Assembly: GCF_011601275.1 (NCBI RefSeq)
Contig: NZ_JAAOLY010000006.1
Span: 248,001-312,000 of the forward strand
Origin: Janthinobacterium lividum
Lineage (GTDB): Bacteria > Pseudomonadota > Gammaproteobacteria > Burkholderiales > Burkholderiaceae_D
Direction of reading: 5' to 3'
DNA length: 64,000 bases
Numbering within the stretch: the first letter of the stretch is position 1; every line of letters starts with the position of its first letter. Position numbers and translations under genes: made by a program. Shown here piece after piece: positions 26,938-35,101 of this stretch. The notes under the pieces are model-generated. The model was not told the origin of the DNA. It saw only the letters and a list, made by a program, of their open reading frames with translations, and did no database searches.

Positions 26938-27807
26938 ATGAAACTCGCCCATCGCCATACCTTGCAAGCCTGGCTGTTCCTCGCCCCGGCCCTGCTGCTG
27001 CTGGCCGCCTTTTCCTTCTGGCCCGTCGGCTATGGCTCCGTGCTGGCGTTTACCGATTACAGCCTGATACGCGAGACGCGCTTCGTCGGCCTCGATAACT
27101 TCCGCTACATCTTCAACAACGAGATGTTCGTCTCGGGCCTGAAAAATTCGCTGATGTTCTTGCTGATGGTGCCCTTCGTGCAGGTCGGCGCCATCGTGCT
27201 TGCCGTCCTGGTGAACAACCGCCTGCCCGGCATCCGCCTGTTCCGCGCCGCCTTCTACGTGCCCGTGGTGACCACCGTCTCCGTGGTCGGCATCATGTGG
27301 GGCTTCATGTTCCACGAACAGGGCGCGCTGAACTACGTGATGATGACGTTAAGGCTGGTGAACGCGCCCGTGGGCTGGCTGACGAACGACAGCCTGGCCC
27401 TGTTTGCCGTCATGTTCGTCACCCTGTGGCGCGGCCTGGGCTGGTACATGGTGATGTACCTGGCGGCCTTGCAATCGATCCCGTCGGACATGCAGGAGGC
27501 GGCCATGCTCGATGGCGCCAACCGCTGGCAGCGCTTCTGGAAGATCACCGTGCCGATGCTTCGCCCGACCATCATGCTGTGCTCCATCCTGTCCGTGCTG
27601 GCGGCCCTGAAGGCGTACCAGGAAGTCGACGTGCTGACCCAGGGCGGGCCGATGAATTCCACCTTCACGGCGCTGTACTACGCGTATGACCAGGGGCTGA
27701 AGCACTTGAAACTGCCGCGTGCGCTGGCGGCCAGCTTCGTCGTCTCGCTGTTCTGCATCGGCATCGCCCTGCTGTGCCTGCGCTATCTGAAACCGAAGCA
27801 CCGCTGA
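26938..27807 (+). CDS. Sugar ABC transporter permease, MalF/UgpA type
   Basis: A 289-residue inner-membrane protein with six predicted helices. The EAA loop that contacts the ATPase is MQEAAMLDGANRWQRFWKIT, followed by VPMLRPTIM, and the typical ending TALYYAYDQGLK is present. It pairs with the next permease. It starts 15 bp after the binding-protein gene behind AAGGA. Confidence 0.94.
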   Translation: MKLAHRHTLQAWLFLAPALLLLAAFSFWPVGYGSVLAFTDYSLIRETRFVGLDNFRYIFNNEMFVSGLKNSLMFLLMVPFVQVGAIVLAVLVNNRLPGIRLFRAAFYVPVVTTVSVVGIMWGFMFHEQGALNYVMMTLRLVNAPVGWLTNDSLALFAVMFVTLWRGLGWYMVMYLAALQSIPSDMQEAAMLDGANRWQRFWKITVPMLRPTIMLCSILSVLAALKAYQEVDVLTQGGPMNSTFTALYYAYDQGLKHLKLPRALAASFVVSLFCIGIALLCLRYLKPKHR

Positions 27808-27814
27808 CACGGGA

Positions 27815-28657
27815 ATGACCATGAAAAACCGCTCCCGCCCCCTGACAACGCGCCTGCACATCCTGGGCCACTACGCCGTGCTGTGCGCGATCGCCGTCGT
27901 CTGCGTCTTCCCGTTCTGGTGGACCCTGGTGACGGCCATTTCCACGGAAGGCAATATCTTCGCCTTCCCGCCCACCTTCTGGCCGAAGGCGCCGTCCTTG
28001 GCCAACTTCATCGAAGTGTTCAAGGCGATCCCGATCTGGTCGTTCTTCAAGAATTCCGTGCTGATCGCCGTGTTTACCGTGTTCTGGAAACTGCTGCTGT
28101 GTTCACTGGCCGCGTATCCGCTGGCGCGCCTGAAATTCCGCGGCCGCAAACTCGTGTTCGGCCTGATCCTCGCTACCCTGGTGCTGCCGTCGGAAGTGAA
28201 CTTCCTCGTCAACTTCATCACCATCACGCAAATGAGCCTGGTCGACACCTACACGGGCGTGATCCTGCCCAACGTGGTGACGGCCGTGGCCATCTTGCTG
28301 CTCAAGCAGGCGTTCGAGGAAGTGCCGCAAGACCTGATCGACGCGGCGCGTGTCGATGGCGCGTCCGAGTGGGTCATCTTCAGCCGCATCATGCTGCCCC
28401 TGATCACGCCATGGCTGGCCACCGTCGGCATCCTGACGGCCGTCGAATCGTGGAATGAATACATCTGGCCGTCCATCGTCATGAGCAAGCCCGATGAATT
28501 CCCCCTGTCGGTGGGCGTGCTGTACTTGCGCGGCACGTTCGGCAGCAGCACGCGCGTGATCGCCGCCGGCACCCTGATCACCATCGTGCCGACCCTGCTC
28601 GCCTTCCTGTTTACCCAACGCTTCTTCATGCGCGGCATGGACGGCGCAGTCAAATGA
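27815..28657 (+). CDS. Sugar ABC transporter permease, MalG/UgpE type
   Basis: A 280-residue permease with an N-terminal cytoplasmic stretch and six helices. The EAA motif is DLIDAARVDGASEWVIFSRI and the protein ends with FLFTQRFFMRGMDGAVK, typical for MalG/UgpE partners. The start may be the ATG at 27815 or the one at 27821, which is better spaced from GGGA. Its last bases overlap an ATGA just before the MFS gene. Confidence 0.93.
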   Translation: MTMKNRSRPLTTRLHILGHYAVLCAIAVVCVFPFWWTLVTAISTEGNIFAFPPTFWPKAPSLANFIEVFKAIPIWSFFKNSVLIAVFTVFWKLLLCSLAAYPLARLKFRGRKLVFGLILATLVLPSEVNFLVNFITITQMSLVDTYTGVILPNVVTAVAILLLKQAFEEVPQDLIDAARVDGASEWVIFSRIMLPLITPWLATVGILTAVESWNEYIWPSIVMSKPDEFPLSVGVLYLRGTFGSSTRVIAAGTLITIVPTLLAFLFTQRFFMRGMDGAVK

Positions 28658-28683
28658 AAACGTCTCTCGATAAGGAAGCCTCC

Positions 28684-30012
28684 ATGCACGACCAGCGCAT
28701 CAGCATCAGCAAGAAAGTCCGCAGCCCGATCACCTGGGTACCCACCTTGTACTTCGCCCAGGGCCTGCCGTTTTACGCCGTGGCCCTGGTGGCCGGCCTG
28801 ATGTTCAAGAGCATGGGCGTGCCGAACGACCAGATCGCCCGCTGGACGGGCCTGATCGGCTTTGCCTGGGTCTTCAAGTCGCTATGGAGTCCCTTCCTGG
28901 AACTGGCGTCGAGCAAGAAGACCATGGTGGTCCTGTTCCAGTTTCTCGGTGGCCTGAGCCTGGGCCTGATCGCGCTGGCGCTGCAAACGCCGCTGTGGTT
29001 CGCCGCCTGCATCGCCGTGCTGTTCGTCGCCGCCCTGGCCTCGTCCACGCACGATATCGTCTGCGACGGCTTGTACATCGCCAGCCTGTCGGACAAGCAG
29101 CAGGCCGCCTACGCGGGCTGGCAAGGGGCCTTCTTCAACGCCGGCAAATTCATTTCGCTGGGCGGCCTGGTGATCCTGGCCGGCTACCTGGAGAAAAAAA
29201 TCGGCATCAAGCCGGCATGGTCGGTGATCTTCCTGATCATCGGCGCCATGATGCTGTCGCTGGCCGCGTACCACTTGTGGGCGCTGCCGCAGGTGCGCAA
29301 CGCGGCCGTGACCGACAAGAGCGTGGCCGGCATCAGCCGCACCTTGTGGGACGTACTGGTCGACTTCCTGAAAAAACCGGGCATCTGGGGCATGATCGCC
29401 TTCATCATCCTGTTTCGCGCCGGCGAGGCGCAAGTGCAGACCATCGGCCCGCTGTTCCTGCGCGAAGCGCGCGAACTGGGCGGCCTGGGCCTGTCGACGA
29501 CGGAAGTGGGCGCCGTCTACGGTACGGCCGGCACGGTCGCTTTTCTGCTCGGCAGCATCGGCGGCGGCTATTTCACTTCCTGGCTGGGCCTGAAACGCGC
29601 CATGTTCTTCCTGATCCTGGCCATGAACTTGCCCAACCTGGTGTTCTACTACCTGAGCCACAGCATGCCGACCGACCTGACCCTGATCACCGCCGCGCTC
29701 AGCGTGGAAATGTTCGGCTATGGCTTCGGCTTCGTCGGCCTGATCCTGTTCATGATGCAGGTCGTCTCGGTCGGCAAGTACCAGACGGCCCACTATGCAT
29801 TCGCCACCGGCGTGATGCAGCTCGGTTCCGTGCTGTTCAAGATGATCAGCGGCGACATCCAGACGGCGCTCGGCTACAAGACCTTTTTCCTGTGGGTGCT
29901 GATATCGGCCATCCCCGTACTGGTGCTGTCGCGCTTCATGCGCATCGGCCCGAAGGATACCTCCAACCCATCTGACGCCGGCGCCACCTCTGCACCGGCC
30001 AGCGCAAGCTAG
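28684..30012 (+). CDS. AmpG-like MFS transporter in the GlcNAc operon
   Basis: A 442-residue membrane protein with about twelve helices. It begins WVPTLYFAQGLPFYAVALVA and contains STHDIVCDGLYIASLSDKQQ, which is typical of the AmpG/SLC33 branch of the MFS. AmpG imports anhydromuropeptides (GlcNAc-anhydroMurNAc) from cell-wall turnover. Here it lies between the ABC permeases and the ABC ATPase, so it probably imports a GlcNAc-containing sugar. The ATG at 28684 has AAGGAAG at good distance and is preferred to an earlier ATG overlapping the permease. Confidence 0.87.
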   Translation: MHDQRISISKKVRSPITWVPTLYFAQGLPFYAVALVAGLMFKSMGVPNDQIARWTGLIGFAWVFKSLWSPFLELASSKKTMVVLFQFLGGLSLGLIALALQTPLWFAACIAVLFVAALASSTHDIVCDGLYIASLSDKQQAAYAGWQGAFFNAGKFISLGGLVILAGYLEKKIGIKPAWSVIFLIIGAMMLSLAAYHLWALPQVRNAAVTDKSVAGISRTLWDVLVDFLKKPGIWGMIAFIILFRAGEAQVQTIGPLFLREARELGGLGLSTTEVGAVYGTAGTVAFLLGSIGGGYFTSWLGLKRAMFFLILAMNLPNLVFYYLSHSMPTDLTLITAALSVEMFGYGFGFVGLILFMMQVVSVGKYQTAHYAFATGVMQLGSVLFKMISGDIQTALGYKTFFLWVLISAIPVLVLSRFMRIGPKDTSNPSDAGATSAPASAS

Positions 30013-30026
30013 GATAGAAGCATTTC

Positions 30027-31160
<1,134 letters not shown>

Positions 31161-31320
31161 CAATAGCCGTTTTGTATCATGCCGCTTCTGTTTGACTTGT
31201 GCAGGCAGACCGGCATAAATGTGTTTTTTCGAGCTTCCTTGCCCCTCTGGCAATGCTACTACACGATGTTGCGGCTGCCAGTGCCGGTGCGTATTTTTGT
31301 TATTGATTGAAGGATTGACC

Positions 31321-32637
31321 ATGTCCCAATTCCGTCTTGCACGCCTTAGCCTGCTCCTGGCCGCCATCGGCCTGAATGTCTTGCCAGCCCTGTCGCACGC
31401 GCAGGAGGCCAAGCCGGCCGCCGCTGCCGGTGCACCTGCCGCCGCGCCTGCCGATACGGTGCGCCCTGAAGTGTTCAAGCTGCTCGATCCGGACGCCGTG
31501 AAGGCGTCGATGGATGCGAAAAACTACGCCGACGTGCAAAGCCGCATCGACCAGGCTGCCGCCATTCCCGCCCTGACGCCGTACGAATTGTTCGTGCTGA
31601 ACCGCCTGCGCGTGGCGCTGGCGTCGACCACCAACAATGCGCCTATGGCCATGACGGCGCTGGAAGCGGTCATCGAATCGGGCAAGCTGGAAAAAAAGGT
31701 ACAAGGCGATTTCATCCAGGCGCTGGCCAACTACCACTACAACGCCAAGGATTATCCGAACGCCATCAAATGGTTCACCCGCTACCAGACGGAAACCGGC
31801 GATGTGGCTGGCGTGCGCCAGTACATCATCCGCGCCTACTACTTCAGCAATGATTTCGCGCGCGCGAAACAGGAACTGATGGCCGACCTGACGGCCAAGC
31901 AGCAAGCGGGCAAGACCCCGACAATCGAAGAACTGCAATTGCTGGCCAACACGGGTTCGAAAAGCAAGGATCCAGCCACCTACCTGGTCGCCATGGAAAA
32001 CCTGGTGCGCTACTACCCGTCGGATGACTACTGGAGCGATTTGCTGAGCCGCACGCAAGGCAAGGCCGGCTATTCCGACCGTTTCGCGCTCGACGTGCTG
32101 CGCCTGCAATTCAAGGCCGTGGGCACCATGCCGCCGCAAGATTACAGCGACATGGCTGAAATCGCCTTGCAGAACGCCTTCCCGACGGAAGCGAAAAAAG
32201 TCCTCGACGCGGGCTTTGCCAAAGGCGTGCTGGGCACGGGCGCAAATGCCGCCAAGCACAAGAAACTGCGCGACCAGGCCAACAAGGCTGCCGCAGACGA
32301 CGCGAAAAACATCGCCAGCGGTGAAGCATCGGCCATGAAGAGCAAGGATGGCACGGGCTTGATCAACCTCGGCTACGCCTTCGTGACGATGGACCAGTTC
32401 GACAAAGGTATCGACCTGATCCAGAAAGGCATCGCCAAGGGCGGCCTGAAGCGTCCGGAAGATGCCAAGCTGCGCCTCGGTTACTCCTACGCGATGGCCG
32501 GCAAGAAAGACGACGCCATCAAGGTACTGGAAACGGTCAAGGGTGGCGATGGCGTGGGCGACCTGGCCCGCTACTGGATCCTGTGGCTGAACCGTCCTGC
32601 CACCGCAGCGGCGGCGCCGGCAGCAGCGGCACAGTAA
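31321..32637 (+). CDS. Exported TPR-repeat protein, function unknown
   Basis: A 438-residue protein with a signal peptide (SQFRLARLSLLLAAIGLNVLPALSHAQ), then an Ala/Pro-rich stretch and helical repeats resembling TPR/Sel1 units (FIQALANYHYNAKDYPNAIK, YLVAMENLVRYYPSDDYWSD, LGYSYAMAGKKDDAIKVLE). The ATG at 31321 follows AAGGA. It lies between the GlcNAc operon and a NagX-like gene; a role as a periplasmic scaffold is possible but only inferred. A terminator follows. Confidence 0.75.
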   Translation: MSQFRLARLSLLLAAIGLNVLPALSHAQEAKPAAAAGAPAAAPADTVRPEVFKLLDPDAVKASMDAKNYADVQSRIDQAAAIPALTPYELFVLNRLRVALASTTNNAPMAMTALEAVIESGKLEKKVQGDFIQALANYHYNAKDYPNAIKWFTRYQTETGDVAGVRQYIIRAYYFSNDFARAKQELMADLTAKQQAGKTPTIEELQLLANTGSKSKDPATYLVAMENLVRYYPSDDYWSDLLSRTQGKAGYSDRFALDVLRLQFKAVGTMPPQDYSDMAEIALQNAFPTEAKKVLDAGFAKGVLGTGANAAKHKKLRDQANKAAADDAKNIASGEASAMKSKDGTGLINLGYAFVTMDQFDKGIDLIQKGIAKGGLKRPEDAKLRLGYSYAMAGKKDDAIKVLETVKGGDGVGDLARYWILWLNRPATAAAAPAAAAQ

Positions 32638-32663
32638 TTCCCGCTCCCAGCAATATGCGCAAG

Positions 32664-32698
32664 GCAGTTCCCGGTTCACGCCGGGGCTGCTTTTTTTT
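32664..32698 (+). terminator. Rho-independent terminator after the TPR gene
   Basis: GCAG-TT-CCCGG and CCGGG-G-CTGC form an imperfect stem around TTCACG, followed by eight T residues. It lies only about 20 bp before the start of the next gene. Confidence 0.8.
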
Positions 32699-32717
32699 CG
32701 ACCTTTTTCCTCCTTCC

Positions 32718-33920
32718 ATGCCGCCAGCCACCGTCGCCACTGCCACCGTCGCCGAACGATTGATCAGCCTGGACGCGTTCCGCGGCTTCGTGATCGTCAT
32801 CATGATCTGGGTTAATTACCTGGCCGGCATGCCCCGCATCGCCTGGTGGCTCGAGCATGCGGGTCCCCGCGCCGATGGCATCACCATGCCCGACCTGGTC
32901 TTTCCCGGTTTCCTGTTCATGGTCGGCATGGCCATACCGCTGGCCTTGCAGCGCCATTGCGGCCACGTCACGCCAGCCCTGCTGGGGCGCCTGCTGTGGC
33001 GCTCCGCCAGCCTGATGCTGGCCGGCGTCGTGCTGGCCAACGCCTACCGCTACGATGCGCAGGCGGCGCCGCTGCCGCACGCTGTGTACTTCCTGCTGTT
33101 TTACGTGGCCATGATGCTGCTGTGGCGCCAGGGCGCGGGCAAGCTGGAGCTGGCTGCAGGCGGCGTCCTGATGCTGTTCCTGCTGGCAACGTTCCGCGGC
33201 GAACTGAACGCGGAGTTTTCCAGCACCTGGCTGCAACCGTCGTGGTGGGGCATCCTCGGCATGATAGGCTGGTCCTATTTGCTGTGCAGCCTGCTGTACC
33301 TGGCGTGCCGGGGCAGCGGCACGGCGCTGATGGGCGTATTTTCCCTGCTGCTCGTGCTGTACATGGGCGGCATGGCGGGCAGCCTCGATTTCCTGCCTGC
33401 AGGCATCAACGCCTTCGTCAACGTGCCGCAAGTACTCGGTTCGACGGCGGCCAATGTACTGGCCGGCACCCTGGTGGGCCAGCTGTTTCTGCGCGGCGCC
33501 GCCCTGAGCCATGGGCAGCGCATCCGTTTCATGGCGTGGTTCGCGCTGGGCCTGTTCGCGGCCGGCATGCTGCTGCGGCCATATCACCACATCAACAAGA
33601 TCGCGGCAACGGAATCCTACACGCTCGTGTGCAGCGCCCTCATCCTGGCCCTGTTCCTCGTGTTTTATGTCGTCATCGACGTGTGGCGCTGGCGCGCCTG
33701 GGCCGTGGTGCTCTTGCCCGCTGGCACCAATGCCCTGTTCGCCTACATCGTGCCCGACCTGTGGCAGCAACTGGCGGCCGTGCTGCACTTGCCGCCAGTC
33801 TGGTGGCCGTATCTGGCGACGGGCGGCGCGGCCGGCCTGTGGAACGCGGCCGCCGTCACCGCCCTGATGCTGCTCTTCACCGCACTGGCCACGCGCTACG
33901 GCCTGAAATTGAAATTCTAG
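32718..33920 (+). CDS. NagX-like membrane acyltransferase (DUF5009), copy 1
   Basis: About 400 residues with ten or so helices. The N-terminal signature LISLDAFRGFVIVIMIWVNY and MPDLVFPGFLFMVGMAIPLAL match the NagX/heparan-alpha-glucosaminide N-acetyltransferase-like family found in GlcNAc clusters; biochemical function in bacteria is not established. No ribosome-binding site is evident before the ATG at 32718, and the terminator of the previous gene is only 20 bp upstream, so the start and transcription are unclear. Its stop codon overlaps that of the converging copy 2. Confidence 0.78.
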   Translation: MPPATVATATVAERLISLDAFRGFVIVIMIWVNYLAGMPRIAWWLEHAGPRADGITMPDLVFPGFLFMVGMAIPLALQRHCGHVTPALLGRLLWRSASLMLAGVVLANAYRYDAQAAPLPHAVYFLLFYVAMMLLWRQGAGKLELAAGGVLMLFLLATFRGELNAEFSSTWLQPSWWGILGMIGWSYLLCSLLYLACRGSGTALMGVFSLLLVLYMGGMAGSLDFLPAGINAFVNVPQVLGSTAANVLAGTLVGQLFLRGAALSHGQRIRFMAWFALGLFAAGMLLRPYHHINKIAATESYTLVCSALILALFLVFYVVIDVWRWRAWAVVLLPAGTNALFAYIVPDLWQQLAAVLHLPPVWWPYLATGGAAGLWNAAAVTALMLLFTALATRYGLKLKF

Positions 33921-35038
33921 ACCTTGATGTAGATCTTGCGCTTGTCCATCGCATACGCGATCAGCCAGCACAGCAGCATGAAGCTGACGGCAAACAGCAA
34001 GGAGCCCACGCGGGCCGGCGCCCAGCCCGTAAACCAGTGCTGGTACAGCCACTGGTACAGGTTGCCGCCGCCGATGCGCACGGTAAAGGCGATGATCACC
34101 AGCACTTCCGACACCAGGTAAATGAATAGCGTGTTCTTGCCGAAGACTTCAAAAAAGTAGGTCCAGCCCGTGACCTTGCGCAGGTCGATGACGAACATCA
34201 GCAGCGCCAGCAGCAGCAAGTCGAGGCCGATACCGAGCATCACATAAGAGCTGGTCCACAGTTTCTTGTTGATCGGGAACACCTCATTCCAGCACAGGGC
34301 CACGGCCACGCAGATGACGCCAGCCACCACCAGCCGATACAGCGCGGCACGCAGATGCGCCGGCGCCGTCTGGCGCACGAAGCTGCCCGCCAGGTAGCCG
34401 GCAATCACGTTGACGATAGCGGGCAAGGTGCCGAGGATGCCTTCCGGATCGAAGGCGATGCCTTCGCCGTGGTACAGGTGGCTGTCACCCAGCAAGATCA
34501 GGTCCAGCTTGGCCGGCGCGTTGCCGTGCAAGCTGTAGTCGCCCCAGGTCGCCAGGATGGCCCAGTAGCCGAGCAAGGCGCAGGCGCTGAAGACGAGCGC
34601 GCCGCGCGTCTTCCAGTAATGCAGGATCAGGGAAGCGGCCAGGTAGCACACGGCGATGCGCTGCAGCACGCCGGGAATGCGCGTGTGCGACAGCGGCGAC
34701 CAGGCGAACTGGCCCGCATCGTCGATCTTGAAGAAGGGGAACCAGTACAGCAGGAAGCCCAGTAAAAAGATCAGCACGCTGCGCTGGCACAGCTTGGCCA
34801 GCACGGTGCCATGGCCGAGATTTTCATACTTTCCCAGGGCAAAGGCCAGCGCATTGCCGACGACAAACAAAAAGCTGGGAAACACCAGGTCCGTGAGGGT
34901 AAAGCCATGCCATTCGGCATGCAGGAACGGCGCATACACGCTGCCCCAGTCGCCCGGAGTATTGACGACGATCATCAGGGCGACGGTCAGGCCCCGCAGG
35001 ACGTCGAGGGCGAGGTAGCGTTGGGAAGCAATAGTCAT
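33917..35038 (-). CDS. NagX-like membrane acyltransferase (DUF5009), copy 2
   Basis: A 373-residue membrane protein of the same family. It opens RYLALDVLRGLTVALMIVVN, followed by LTDLVFPSFLFVVGNALAFAL and HTRIPGVLQRIAVCYLAASLI, closer to canonical NagX than copy 1. The ATG at 35038 is chosen over a TTG six bases upstream. The last four bases (CTAG) are shared with the stop of copy 1. It follows TonB receptor 1 on the same strand, beyond a hairpin. Confidence 0.85.
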   Translation of the reverse strand: MTIASQRYLALDVLRGLTVALMIVVNTPGDWGSVYAPFLHAEWHGFTLTDLVFPSFLFVVGNALAFALGKYENLGHGTVLAKLCQRSVLIFLLGFLLYWFPFFKIDDAGQFAWSPLSHTRIPGVLQRIAVCYLAASLILHYWKTRGALVFSACALLGYWAILATWGDYSLHGNAPAKLDLILLGDSHLYHGEGIAFDPEGILGTLPAIVNVIAGYLAGSFVRQTAPAHLRAALYRLVVAGVICVAVALCWNEVFPINKKLWTSSYVMLGIGLDLLLLALLMFVIDLRKVTGWTYFFEVFGKNTLFIYLVSEVLVIIAFTVRIGGGNLYQWLYQHWFTGWAPARVGSLLFAVSFMLLCWLIAYAMDKRKIYIKV

Positions 35039-35060
35039 GGTCAAACAATTCCAAAAGAAA

Positions 35061-35098
35061 AAAGCCGGCTCCCCGCTTGTGGCGGAAAGCCGGTAAAA
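35061..35098 (-). terminator. Hairpin terminator after TonB receptor 1
   Basis: Arms 35065-35076 and 35082-35093 pair with one internal mismatch pair around TTGTG. Read on the minus strand a T-rich tract follows. It lies between TonB receptor 1 and NagX copy 2 and may only partly stop transcription. Confidence 0.7.
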
Positions 35099-35101
35099 AA
35101 A

